Positions 1-7,949 of a DNA stretch of 64,000 nt are shown one piece after another; the first letter of the stretch is position 1, and each line of letters opens with the position of its first letter. This DNA is from Oleiagrimonas sp. C23AA. GTDB taxonomy: Bacteria; Pseudomonadota; Gammaproteobacteria; Xanthomonadales; Rhodanobacteraceae. Under the pieces are notes generated by a model that made no database searches, was not told where the DNA came from, and was given only the letters and a program-made list of their open reading frames with translations. The translations under genes and the position numbers were made by a program. Where the stretch lies: NCBI RefSeq assembly GCF_011759385.1, contig NZ_JAARLY010000004.1, positions 186,001 to 250,000 of the forward strand, written 5' to 3'.

Positions 1-750
1 CAGCGCGGCGCCGGCCGCTCGACGCCGTTTGCCGAGCTTGCCGACAACTCCACCTGGCACATCGTCGATGACATCGAACGGCTGCGCCGTACGCTGGATG
101 TCGAGCGCTGGGTGGTGTTCGGTGGCTCGTGGGGCTCCACACTGGCACTGGCTTATGCGCAGGCCCATCCCGAGCATGTGCTGGCGCTGGTGCTGCGCGG
201 CATCTTCCTGGGCCGCCCGCAGGAAGTGCGCTGGTTCTACGAGGAGGGCGGCGCCTCCTGGTTGCTGCCGCAGCGCTGGGCGCAATACGCCGGTTTCATC
301 CCCGAAGCCGAACGCGACCAGCTGCTGGATGCCTACTGGCAACGCCTGACCTGCGACGACGAGGCCACCCGCTTGGCCGCGGCGCGTGCCTGGGGCGCCT
401 GGGAAGGCGGCGCGCTGACGCTGGAGGAAAGCCCGGACACCGTGGCCAGCTTCACCTCGCGCCAGGTCGCGGTCAGCCTGGCACGCATCGAAGCGCATTT
501 CTTCCGCCACGATTGCTTCCTTGAGTCGGACCAACTGCTGCGCAACATCGATCGCATCCGGCACCTGCCCGGCACCATCGTGCACGGGCGCTACGACCTG
601 ATCTGCCCGGCCCGCAACGCCGCCGACCTTGCGCAAGCCTGGCCCGAGGCCGAGCTGCACATGGTCACCGCCGGCCATGCCGCGTCGGAGCCGGCCATCG
701 TCGATGTGCTGGTGCGCACCATGGACAGACTGGCCGAGCAGCTGCACTGA
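1..750 (+). CDS. pip: Proline iminopeptidase (5'-truncated by window edge)
   Basis: Cytoplasmic serine peptidase that removes N-terminal proline from peptides. The reading frame is open from base 1, so the start lies outside the window. It begins with QRGAGRSTP, the conserved loop preceding the cap in this family. The nucleophile is the serine of GGSWGS (codon at 127-129); the likely acid is the aspartate of GRYDLICP and the histidine that of AGHAASEP near the C-terminus. The length and order of these motifs fit the C-terminal 80 percent of an alpha/beta hydrolase of MEROPS family S33. No neighbour explains its role. The assignment to proline iminopeptidase rather than a general alpha/beta hydrolase rests on the QRGxGRS and GGSWGS motifs. 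Confidence 0.9.
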   Translation, partial: QRGAGRSTPFAELADNSTWHIVDDIERLRRTLDVERWVVFGGSWGSTLALAYAQAHPEHVLALVLRGIFLGRPQEVRWFYEEGGASWLLPQRWAQYAGFIPEAERDQLLDAYWQRLTCDDEATRLAAARAWGAWEGGALTLEESPDTVASFTSRQVAVSLARIEAHFFRHDCFLESDQLLRNIDRIRHLPGTIVHGRYDLICPARNAADLAQAWPEAELHMVTAGHAASEPAIVDVLVRTMDRLAEQLH

Positions 751-943
751 AGCGACGCCCGCTTTCAATGGGCGGGCGCCATGATGTCGCTTTTGCTGGT
801 TTGGTCGCCACGCATGCCGCCCGGCAGGGGCGCAGTACCGGCCTGAGCGCGTAAGATGAACGCCTGCCTGGGCGCATCGGCGTGAACTTTCCACGCCGCA
901 CGGCGTCGCAATGCAGGCTTTGTTCCCGTCCCGCGAGTTGCCG

Positions 944-1930
944 ATGCCTTCCCACCTCACCCGCCCGCTGTGGAAACAGCTGCTGTTTCGTCGCCTGAAG
1001 ATGCTGGGCGTGCTGGTCGCGCTGATCGTGGTGCTGGGTGGCGGCAGCTACCTGCTGGCGCCGCAGTGGCTGATGCGTCTGCATGCCTGGGTGCAGGCCG
1101 AGCAGGCCGGACTGGACAGTCAGACCTTAAGCGTGGGCCAGACGCGCTGGTCGTATTACCAGGGTGGCGCGGCTGACGGCCCCACCATCGTGTTGTTGCA
1201 TGGCTACGGTGCCGACAAGACGGTGTGGCTGCCGGTGGCCAAGCAGCTGACGCGCAACTTCCACGTCATCATTCCCGACCTGCCCGGCTGGGGCGATTCC
1301 TCGCGCCAGGCCGGCGCCAGCTACAACATTGATGCCCAGGCGCAGCGTCTGAGCCGGTTTGTCGATGCCTTGCAGCTACCAGCATTCATTCTGGTCGGCC
1401 ACTCGATGGGCGGCGCCATTGCCGGTGTGTACGCGGCCGATCATCCGCAGCGTGTCGCGGGTCTGGCGTTGATGGACAGCTTTGGCCTCAGCGGCAAGAC
1501 CAACGCCTTCGCGCGCGCGGCCAAGGCCGGTAACAACCCGTTCGACTTCACCACCCGCGCCGGCTATGCGCGCATGGCGCACCTGGTGTTCAAGCAGCCG
1601 CCGTGGTTGCCGGGTCGCTTCATCGACGTGCTGGCCAAGCGCAACCAGCGTCGTCACGCCTTCATGCAGAACGTGTTCAATGCGCTGCGCCAGCCTGGCC
1701 AGTACAACGCGCTGGATGCGCGATTGGGCAAGCTGACCATGCCGGTGATCGGCATCTGGTGCCAGCAGGACAAGGTCACCGACGTGTCGGCGCTCAATAC
1801 CTTGCGCTCGGGCCTGACCCACGCCACCAGCATTGGCGCCACCGTCATCAATGATTGCGGCCACATGCCGGAGCTGGAAAAGCCCGACGCCACCGCACGC
1901 ATCATCGAGGGTTTTGCGGTCGCCCACTGA
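944..1930 (+). CDS. Membrane-anchored alpha/beta hydrolase (lipase-like)
   Basis: Predicted esterase or lipase of about 328 residues. An N-terminal hydrophobic stretch (about residues 15-40) should anchor it in the inner membrane or act as an uncleaved signal. The hydrolase core follows: an oxyanion-loop region HGYGADKTVW, nucleophile serine in GHSMGG (about residue 154), an aspartate in WCQQDKVTD and a histidine in NDCGHMPELEKP. The open frame extends 11 codons upstream to an ATG at 911; I prefer 944 because it is followed directly by the basic segment and membrane helix, but this is not certain. The substrate is unknown. It stands alone between pip and a lipoprotein gene. Confidence 0.8.
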   Translation: MPSHLTRPLWKQLLFRRLKMLGVLVALIVVLGGGSYLLAPQWLMRLHAWVQAEQAGLDSQTLSVGQTRWSYYQGGAADGPTIVLLHGYGADKTVWLPVAKQLTRNFHVIIPDLPGWGDSSRQAGASYNIDAQAQRLSRFVDALQLPAFILVGHSMGGAIAGVYAADHPQRVAGLALMDSFGLSGKTNAFARAAKAGNNPFDFTTRAGYARMAHLVFKQPPWLPGRFIDVLAKRNQRRHAFMQNVFNALRQPGQYNALDARLGKLTMPVIGIWCQQDKVTDVSALNTLRSGLTHATSIGATVINDCGHMPELEKPDATARIIEGFAVAH

Positions 1931-1971
1931 GCCGCTTCATCAGCGCTTCATGGCACACCCCGCAATAGCCT

Positions 1972-1977
1972 TACAAT
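1972..1977 (+). promoter_or_regulatory. -10 element of the DUF4156 lipoprotein gene
   Basis: TACAAT in the context TTACAATGCC, about 50 bases before the start codon. The same TTACAAT string occurs before ttcA (2770) and the aminotransferase gene (3659), which supports its being a real vegetative -10. No convincing -35 is visible. Confidence 0.5.
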
Positions 1978-2026
1978 GCCCAGCTGAACGGCCCTGCGGG
2001 CCGGCAACCGAAAGGAACATCCGTCC

Positions 2027-2467
2027 ATGCGCAAAGTCCTGCTTCTGACCGCTCTGGCTCCCGTGCTGCTGGCCGGCTGCACCTGGGGCATCAAGCTCAA
2101 TGATGCCGGCCGTCAGGTGCGTACCGCCTGGAACGGCAACGTGTCCGGTTGCCAGGAGCTGGGCAAGGTGACCGTCTCGGTGATGGATCACGTCGGCCCG
2201 ATCGATCGTAATGGCCTCAAGGTCAGCGACGAGCTGGAAGTGATGGCGCGCAACGAGGCGGCCAGCATGGGCGCCGACACGGTCAAGCCCATTGACCATC
2301 CGGTGGATGGCCAGCAATCCTGGCAGGCCTACAAGTGCGGCGCGGCCGGCAAAGCCGATCGCATGGCGCCGGCCGGCACAAGCAATGATCACAGCAGTGC
2401 GGCCGATGACGGCGCGCCGCAAACCGGTGGCGTGCAGACCTTCCCGGTGAAGAAGAACGGCGGCTGA
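2027..2467 (+). CDS. DUF4156 family lipoprotein
   Basis: Small outer-envelope lipoprotein of 146 residues. The signal peptide MRKVLLLTALAPVLLAGC ends in the lipobox LLAGC, so Cys18 should be lipidated. The mature part has the DUF4156 pattern: a conserved V..GCQELGKVTVSV stretch, a region of alternating conserved residues around MARNEAASMGADTV, and a cysteine near YKCG. The C-terminal 40 residues are low-complexity and polar. Function of this family is not known to me; it is common in proteobacterial envelopes. It is preceded by its own -10 element and is followed on the opposite strand by a small cytoplasmic gene. Confidence 0.8.
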   Translation: MRKVLLLTALAPVLLAGCTWGIKLNDAGRQVRTAWNGNVSGCQELGKVTVSVMDHVGPIDRNGLKVSDELEVMARNEAASMGADTVKPIDHPVDGQQSWQAYKCGAAGKADRMAPAGTSNDHSSAADDGAPQTGGVQTFPVKKNGG

Positions 2468-2502
2468 TTGACCTGCTCGGCGAGCCTGGCGCCGGCTTGG
2501 CT

Positions 2503-2706
2503 TCAGGCGTCCAGATCCGGAATCAGCTGGCTTTCCAGCCGGGCGATGGTGTCCTTGAGCTGCAGGCGGCGTTTTTTCAGGCGTGTCAGCTGCAGTTGGT
2601 CGACCGTGCTTTGGTGCACCAGCCGGTCGATGGCCGCGTCCAGGTCGCGGTGCTCGGTCTTCAGTTCGACCAGGCGCTGGGCGGTGACGGCATCGTCAAG
2701 GGGCAT
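2503..2706 (-). CDS. YdcH-like small coiled-coil protein (DUF465)
   Basis: A 67-residue protein that is almost entirely charged helix: LVELKTEHRDLDAAIDRL, then QLQLTRLKKRRLQLKDTIARLE, ending SQLIPDLDA. This is the signature of the YdcH/DUF465 family, whose C-terminal half carries the LKKRKLxLKDxI motif. Members are cytoplasmic, dimeric coiled coils of uncertain role. The gene lies between the DUF4156 lipoprotein gene and ttcA, transcribed away from ttcA with 98 bases between the starts. Confidence 0.85.
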   Translation of the reverse strand: MPLDDAVTAQRLVELKTEHRDLDAAIDRLVHQSTVDQLQLTRLKKRRLQLKDTIARLESQLIPDLDA

Positions 2707-2770
2707 GGTGGGCGTTCAAGGCAGCGATGCGGAAAGTGTAGCGCTGCGATGATGACAGCGCGTCGACCGT

Positions 2771-2776
2771 TACAAT
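2771..2776 (+). promoter_or_regulatory. -10 element of ttcA
   Basis: TACAAT within GTTACAATAGCG, about 30 bases before the ttcA start. A short inverted repeat GCGCTG/CAGCGC (2741-2746 and 2756-2761) lies just upstream between the divergent YdcH-like gene and ttcA. Confidence 0.5.
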
Positions 2777-2804
2777 AGCGCGTTTTCCACCCAAGCTCTT
2801 TTGC

Positions 2805-3638
2805 ATGCTCATGAACGCCACTGCCACCGATGCCGCGCCCCGCGAGCGCGCCGAAGTCGACAAGCTCGCCCGCAAGCTGCGCCAGCAGACCGGCAAGGCC
2901 ATTGCCGATTTCGCCATGATCGAGGATGGCGACAAGGTGATGGTGTGCCTTTCCGGCGGCAAGGATTCGTACACGCTGCTGGACATGCTGATTGAGCTGA
3001 AAAGCCGCGCGCCGGTGGATTTCGAGCTGATCGCGGTGAATCTGGACCAGAAGCAGCCGGGCTTTCCCGAGCACATTCTGCCCGAGTATCTGCGTGGCCT
3101 TGAGGTGCCGTTCCATATCATCGAGCAGGACACCTACAGCGTGGTCAGTCGGGTGATTCCCGAGGGCAAGACCATGTGCAGCCTGTGTTCGCGGCTGCGT
3201 CGTGGCTCGCTGTACACCTGGGCCGAGGCCAACGGCATCACCAAGATCGCGCTGGGACATCATCGCGACGACATCGTCGCCACGTTCTTTTTGAACATGT
3301 TCTTCCAGTCCACGCTGAAGGCAATGCCGCCCAAACTGCGCTCGGACAATGGCAAGCATGTGGTGATCCGTCCGCTGGCTTATTGCGCCGAGGACGACAT
3401 TGCCCAGTACGCGACCGATCGCGACTTCCCGATCATTCCGTGCAATCTTTGCGGTTCGCAGGAAAATCTGCAGCGCAAGCAGGTGCAGGCGATGATGGAG
3501 CGGTGGGAAGCCGACTATCCGGGCCGCATCGACAATATCTTGCGCGCCTTGGGCCATGTGGCGCCGTCGCAGCTGGCCGATCCGGCACTGTTCGACTTTG
3601 CCTCGCTGCGCATCGAGCGCGCCAACGCATCGTCATAA
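2805..3638 (+). CDS. ttcA: tRNA 2-thiocytidine biosynthesis protein TtcA
   Basis: Cytoplasmic ATP- and iron-sulfur-dependent enzyme that thiolates C32 of certain tRNAs. The 277-residue product has the PP-loop ATP-binding motif SGGKDS near residue 50, the paired cysteines of [10 protein letters not shown] that are characteristic of the TtcA group, the conserved segment [16 protein letters not shown] and a further CNLCGS motif. Length matches the family (about 270-310). Two in-frame ATGs (2805 and 2811) are possible; neither has a strong ribosome site. It has its own promoter and is separated from the next gene by a 15-bp perfect inverted repeat. Confidence 0.96.
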   Translation: MLMNATATDAAPRERAEVDKLARKLRQQTGKAIADFAMIEDGDKVMVCLSGGKDSYTLLDMLIELKSRAPVDFELIAVNLDQKQPGFPEHILPEYLRGLEVPFHIIEQDTYSVVSRVIPEGKTMCSLCSRLRRGSLYTWAEANGITKIALGHHRDDIVATFFLNMFFQSTLKAMPPKLRSDNGKHVVIRPLAYCAEDDIAQYATDRDFPIIPCNLCGSQENLQRKQVQAMMERWEADYPGRIDNILRALGHVAPSQLADPALFDFASLRIERANASS

Positions 3639-3643
3639 GCGTC

Positions 3644-3681
3644 GCCTGGCGCGTCGCCTTACAATAGGCGACGCGCCAGGC
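3644..3681. promoter_or_regulatory. 15-bp perfect inverted repeat with a -10 in its loop
   Basis: Arms at 3644-3658 and 3667-3681 (GCCTGGCGCGTCGCC and its complement) pair perfectly around the 8-base loop TTACAATA. Just outside, AAGC and GCTT can pair across a 3-base bulge. There is no T-run, so as a terminator of ttcA it would be atypical. The loop itself contains TACAAT, the likely -10 of the following aminotransferase gene, whose ATG is 60 bases downstream. Confidence 0.6.
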
Positions 3682-3725
3682 GCTTGCCGCCGCCCCGATC
3701 CCCACCTTCAACGCGAGTGTTGCTC

Positions 3726-4925
3726 ATGTCCGTGTTTGCCGCTGTCGAAATGGCCCCCCGTGATCCGATTCTTGGCCTGAACGAGGCCTACGGCGCCGAC
3801 AAGCGCGCCGACAAGGTGAATCTGGGCGTGGGCGTGTACTACGACGAAAACGGTCGCGTGCCGTTGCTGCGCGCCGTGCGCGAAGCCGAGCGCGAGCGCA
3901 TCGAAGCGGCCCTGCCGCGTGGCTATCTGCCGATCGACGGCATCGCCAGCTACGATCTGGCCGTGCAGAAGCTGCTGTTTGGTGCCAATGCGCCGGCCAT
4001 TGCCGAGGGCCGTCTGGTCACCGCGCAGTCGCTGGGTGGCACTGGCGCGCTGAAGGTCGGCGCCGATTTCCTGAAGTGGATGAAGGGCGATGCCAAGGTC
4101 GCCATCAGCTCGCCGAGCTGGGCCAACCACCGCGGCATTTTCGAAAATGCCGGTTTCGAGGTGGTCAACTACCCCTATTACGACGCGGCCAGCCATGGCG
4201 TGGACCTGGAGGCCATGCTCCAGGCGCTGCGTGGCTATGCGGCTGGCACCATCGTGGTGCTGCATGCCTGCTGCCACAATCCGACCGGCGTGGACCTTTC
4301 CAGTGCGCAGTGGAGCCAGGTGATCGAGGTGATGCGCGAGCGTGGCCTGATTGCCTTCCTGGATATTGCCTATCAGGGCTTCGGCGATGGCCTGGAGGCC
4401 GATGCCGAGGCGGTGCGCCTGTTCGCCGAATCGGGCCTGGCGGTGTTCGTGGCCAGCTCGTTCTCCAAGTCGTTCTCGCTGTACGGCGAGCGCGTCGGTG
4501 CGCTGTCGGTGCTGACCGCGAGCCACGACGAGGCCGTGCGCGTGCAGTCGCAGCTCAAGCGCATCATCCGCACCAATTACTCCAACCCGCCGACCCACGG
4601 CGCGGCGCTGGTGGCCCACGTGCTGGCCTCGGCCGAACTGAAGCAAACCTGGGAAACCGAGCTGGGCCAGATGCGCCAGCGCATCCGCGACATGCGCAAG
4701 GCGCTGGTCGAGGGCCTGAAGGCGCATGGTGCCGAGGGGGATTTCAGTTTCATCCTGAGCCAGCGCGGCATGTTCTCCTACTCGGGCTTGAGCGCCGAGC
4801 AGGTGGCGCGACTGGCCAGTGAGTTCGGTATCTACGCGGTGGGCTCGGGGCGCATCTGCGTGGCCGCGCTCAACACCGGCAATGTCGACTACGTGGCGCG
4901 TGCCATCGCCACCGTCAGCGCCTGA
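3726..4925 (+). CDS. tyrB: Aromatic amino acid / aspartate aminotransferase
   Basis: PLP-dependent class I transaminase of family I-alpha, exchanging amino groups between aspartate or aromatic amino acids and 2-oxoglutarate. The 399-residue product opens with the diagnostic N-terminus FAAVEMAPRDPILGLNEAY. It has the cofactor-binding segments HACCHNPTG and FLDIAYQGFGDG, the PLP lysine in SSFSKSFSLYGER (Lys248) and the substrate arginine region GSGRICVAALN near the C-terminus. Start at 3726 is chosen because family homology begins there; the open frame extends 14 codons upstream through the inverted repeat. aspC versus tyrB cannot be decided from sequence alone. Confidence 0.92.
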   Translation: MSVFAAVEMAPRDPILGLNEAYGADKRADKVNLGVGVYYDENGRVPLLRAVREAERERIEAALPRGYLPIDGIASYDLAVQKLLFGANAPAIAEGRLVTAQSLGGTGALKVGADFLKWMKGDAKVAISSPSWANHRGIFENAGFEVVNYPYYDAASHGVDLEAMLQALRGYAAGTIVVLHACCHNPTGVDLSSAQWSQVIEVMRERGLIAFLDIAYQGFGDGLEADAEAVRLFAESGLAVFVASSFSKSFSLYGERVGALSVLTASHDEAVRVQSQLKRIIRTNYSNPPTHGAALVAHVLASAELKQTWETELGQMRQRIRDMRKALVEGLKAHGAEGDFSFILSQRGMFSYSGLSAEQVARLASEFGIYAVGSGRICVAALNTGNVDYVARAIATVSA

Positions 4926-5002
4926 TCGCACTGTGCTGGCCGCCGTGCCGACGCCTGCGTGTCGTTGCGGCGCTCGCCGTGCACCACGTGCGCGGGTGAC
5001 GC

Positions 5003-5031
5003 GGCCGGCGCATCCGTTATGATGGCCGGCC
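5003..5031 (+). promoter_or_regulatory. rdgC promoter region with flanking inverted repeat
   Basis: TATGAT (5018-5023), a good -10, lies 37 bases before the rdgC start and sits between GGCCGGC (5003-5009) and GGCCGGCC (5024-5031), which can pair. The arrangement, a -10 in the loop of a GC-rich inverted repeat, is like that before the aminotransferase gene. Confidence 0.45.
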
Positions 5032-5059
5032 ACCCGCTTGAACGCATCGGACTGACGCC

Positions 5060-5980
5060 ATGTTCTTCCGCAATCTGACCCTGTTTCGTTTTTCCGAGTC
5101 CGTGGCCGAGGATCTTTCGCGCCTGGAAGAGGCGCTGGGCGAACACCGCCTGCGTCCGTGCGGTCCGATGGAGATGTCCAGCCGTGGCTTCATCTCGCCC
5201 ATGGGCCGCGACGAGGACGATGCACCGCTGACCCACAGCGTCGCCCAGGCGACCTTGCTGACCATCGGTGGTGAAGACAAGTTGCTGCCATCGTCGGTGA
5301 TCAACGACGAACTGTCGCGCAAGGTCAAGCATATTGCCGAAGAGGAAGGGCGCCGCATCAGCGGTCGCGAGCGCAAGAAGATCAAGGAAGAGCTGATCGA
5401 GCAGCTGTTGCCACGTGCCTTTACGCGGCCCTCGCGCCAGTCGGCCTACGTCGACAAGAAGAATGGCTGGCTGGTGCTCGATACCTCCAGTCGCAAGAGC
5501 GCCGAGAACATGCTCAGTGCGGTGCGCGAGGCGCTGGGCAGTTTTCCGGCGGTGCCGCTGGCGCCCGAACAGGCGCCGCGCCAGTTGATGACCGAGTGGC
5601 TGACCAGCGGCGAGCTGCCGGCGGGCCTGAGCCTGGCCGACGAGTGCGAGCTGCGCGATCCGGCCAGTGCCAGCGGCGCGGTGGTGCGTTGTCGGCGCCA
5701 GGACCTTGAAAGCGACGAGGTCAAGGAGCATCTTCGCGGCGGTAAGCAGGTGTTCCAGCTGGGCCTGAATTTCGACGAGCGTCTGGGATTCGTGCTGGGC
5801 GAGGACATGGTGCTGCGCAAGCTGCGCTTTTTCGACGTGGTGACCGACGAGCTGGAGAACACCCAGACCGATTCGGCCGCCGACGAGATCGATGCCCGCC
5901 TGGCGCTGATGTCGCTGGAGCTGGAGCGCCTGTTCGGCAAGCTCGAAGAGTGGTTCGGGCTGCCGCGTCCCGCCGCCTGA
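5060..5980 (+). CDS. rdgC: Recombination-associated protein RdgC
   Basis: DNA-binding, ring-forming nucleoid protein that modulates RecA. The 306-residue product starts MFFRNLTLFRF, as RdgC proteins do, and includes EALGEHRLRPCGPMEMSSRGF, a conserved central RKKIKEELIEQLLPRAF segment and the C-terminal LNFDERLGFVLGEDMVLRKLRFFD block. Length equals that of the E. coli protein. It has its own promoter and is followed after 66 bases by the YgjP-like gene on the same strand. Confidence 0.97.
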   Translation: MFFRNLTLFRFSESVAEDLSRLEEALGEHRLRPCGPMEMSSRGFISPMGRDEDDAPLTHSVAQATLLTIGGEDKLLPSSVINDELSRKVKHIAEEEGRRISGRERKKIKEELIEQLLPRAFTRPSRQSAYVDKKNGWLVLDTSSRKSAENMLSAVREALGSFPAVPLAPEQAPRQLMTEWLTSGELPAGLSLADECELRDPASASGAVVRCRRQDLESDEVKEHLRGGKQVFQLGLNFDERLGFVLGEDMVLRKLRFFDVVTDELENTQTDSAADEIDARLALMSLELERLFGKLEEWFGLPRPAA

Positions 5981-6046
5981 GCGTAACGGCCCGGCGGATT
6001 GGCCGGTCGCGCTGTGCGACCGGTTGCCCGATGTCATCGTCCGCCC

Positions 6047-6823
6047 ATGAGCCAAGAGCGCGCCACCGATCAAAGTTACCTTGAGCTGAGCACCGAGGAC
6101 GGTGACACGCTGCGTGTGCTGAAAAAACCGCACCCGCGCTCGCGTCGCATGCGCCTGACGGTGACGCCCAAGGGCGCGCGCGTGTCCTATCCGCAGGGCA
6201 CCCATCCGGCGCAGCTGACCGCCTTCGTGCGCCAGCACGTCGACTGGCTGGCGCGCAAGCTCGAAGAGCTAAGGTTGGATGCCCGTGTGCTGCCGGCGCT
6301 CAAGGTCGGCACGTCCACGCAGATGCCGCTGCGCGGCGAGTGGGTGGACCTGGTCTGGGCCGAGGGCCCTTATCCGCGCATCGAGCTGCGCGGCGGCCAG
6401 CTTCAACTGACCGTGCCGCGTCCGCACACCCGCGCCTTGCCGGTGGCGCGCGGCTTGATCGCCAGTTTTCTGGAAGCGCAGATCCGGCGGGATGTCGGGC
6501 GCTGGATGCCGGCGTATATCCCGGCACTGGGTGCGGCACCCACCTCGGTGCGCATCCGGCCGCTGAAAAGCCTGTGGGGCAGCCTGGACACGCGCGATCG
6601 GGTCAACCTGGATCTGGCTCTGGCCCTGGCGCCGCCGGCGGCGCTGCGCTACGTACTGGTGCACGAGTTGTGTCACCTCAAGGTGCGCAATCACTCGGCC
6701 AAATTCTGGAAGCAGGTCGCCGCGTTGATGGACGACTACCAGGCCCAGCGAGACTGGCTGCGCCTCAATGGTGGCGCCCTCAAGGCCGAGGTCGACCGGC
6801 TGATTGCCGACGTCGCCGACTGA
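6047..6823 (+). CDS. YgjP-like zinc metallopeptidase (DUF45)
   Basis: Predicted cytoplasmic metalloprotein of 258 residues. The zinc motif is HELCH (residues 206-210), followed by KVRNHSAKFWKQVAALMDDY, the pattern of the YgjP/SprT-like gluzincin fold; the segment SLWGSLDTRDRVNLDLAL before it is also conserved. The ATG at 6047 is chosen over the open-frame extension to 5999 since the latter gives a non-conserved arginine-rich leader. Substrate is unknown. Adjacent to rdgC, as is sometimes seen, but I would not infer a link. Confidence 0.85.
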   Translation: MSQERATDQSYLELSTEDGDTLRVLKKPHPRSRRMRLTVTPKGARVSYPQGTHPAQLTAFVRQHVDWLARKLEELRLDARVLPALKVGTSTQMPLRGEWVDLVWAEGPYPRIELRGGQLQLTVPRPHTRALPVARGLIASFLEAQIRRDVGRWMPAYIPALGAAPTSVRIRPLKSLWGSLDTRDRVNLDLALALAPPAALRYVLVHELCHLKVRNHSAKFWKQVAALMDDYQAQRDWLRLNGGALKAEVDRLIADVAD

Positions 6824-6838
6824 GCCGGTGTGCCGCGT

Positions 6839-7870
6839 TCAACCGCGGGTTTTGGGCGGTGCGGTGGAACCGCGTACCACCAGCTCCGGCGAGAATCCCT
6901 GCGCGGCCTCCACGCTGTCATCATCTTTGCGCAACTGCGCGATCAAGGCGCGGGTGGCGGCGCGGGCGATGTCTTCGGTGGCCTGGCGTGCGGTGGTCAG
7001 CGCCGGCCAGGACTGCTTGGAGAACGGGCTGTCCTCGAAGCCGGCAATGGAAAGCTCGTAGGGCACCTCCATGCCGGCCGATCGCGCCGCCGCCAGCACG
7101 CCGGCGGCAATCTCATCGTTGGAGCCAAAAATGGCCGTGGGCCGGTCCTTCAGCGCCAGTAGTTTGCGCGCACCGCGAAAGCCATCGTCGAAGGAGAAGT
7201 CGCCCTCGACAATCAGCTCCGGGTCCAGTTCGATGCCGTAGTCGTGCAGCGCTTCCTCGTAGCCCTTGAAGCGTTCGGGGCTGGAGCGATGCTGCTTGCC
7301 GCCCCACAGAAAGCCGATGCGCTGGTGACCGAGCTGGATCAGGTGTTCGGTGATGTCGTAGGCCGCATCGCGGTCGTCCACGTACACACACGGATAGCCG
7401 TCCTGCGGGTCGGCCGCCGCCGAGATGATGCGCACGAAGGGAATCTTCGCCGCGGCCAGGTATTCGATCAGTTCCGGCTGCTCGGACATCGGCGGTGCCA
7501 GCACCAGCCCGGCCAGGCGCGAGCGGCGTACCAGGTCGCGCAGCTCGTTGGCCAGATGCGGCGAATTGGAGTCGCAGGGATGGATCTGCAGGCCGAAACC
7601 CATCTCGCGGCACACCGACAGCGCGCCGTTCTGCACGCTGATGATGTAGTACGGATTGGGATTGTCGTAGACCAGTCCCAGCGCATAGGCCTTGGCGCTG
7701 CGCAGGCTGCGCGCGGAAAGATCGGGCCGGTAGTTCAGCTCCTCGATGGCCTTGAGCACGCGCTCGCGGGTGCGCTCGTGCACCGAGGGTTCGTGGTTGA
7801 TGACGCGCGAGACGGTCTTGAGCGATACCTGGGCGCGCTCGGCGACATCTTTGATGGTGGAGGTGCGCAA
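6839..7870 (-). CDS. LacI family transcriptional repressor (sugar regulator)
   Basis: Sugar-responsive repressor of about 344 residues. The helix-turn-helix TIKDVAERAQVSLKTVSRVINHE lies at the extreme N-terminus, the hinge region (NYRPDLSARSLRS) follows, and the rest is a periplasmic-binding-protein-like effector domain with GLVYDNPNPYYI, HLIQLGHQRIGFLWG and AIFGSNDEIAAGVL. No ATG or GTG is suitably placed; a TTG at 7870 preceded by AAGGA at a 7-base spacing gives an N-terminus right before the helix-turn-helix. It lies downstream of the permease gene and probably binds one or both LacI-type palindromes at 9387-9400 and 9552-9565. The effector is likely a GlcNAc- or mannose-related sugar, by context. 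Confidence 0.9.
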   Translation of the reverse strand: MRTSTIKDVAERAQVSLKTVSRVINHEPSVHERTRERVLKAIEELNYRPDLSARSLRSAKAYALGLVYDNPNPYYIISVQNGALSVCREMGFGLQIHPCDSNSPHLANELRDLVRRSRLAGLVLAPPMSEQPELIEYLAAAKIPFVRIISAAADPQDGYPCVYVDDRDAAYDITEHLIQLGHQRIGFLWGGKQHRSSPERFKGYEEALHDYGIELDPELIVEGDFSFDDGFRGARKLLALKDRPTAIFGSNDEIAAGVLAAARSAGMEVPYELSIAGFEDSPFSKQSWPALTTARQATEDIARAATRALIAQLRKDDDSVEAAQGFSPELVVRGSTAPPKTRG

Positions 7871-7949
7871 CGCGGGGTCCTTGTGACCTTCGGAAAAGCA
7901 CGCGCCCAGCGGGACGGCGGGCGCGTGCCATGCTAGCCCAAAGTGTCGC

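Noticed and set aside
751-780. Hairpin after pip (CGCCCGC 756-762 with GCGGGCG 772-778)
   Set aside because: Seven-base stem without a T-run; too weak to call a terminator.
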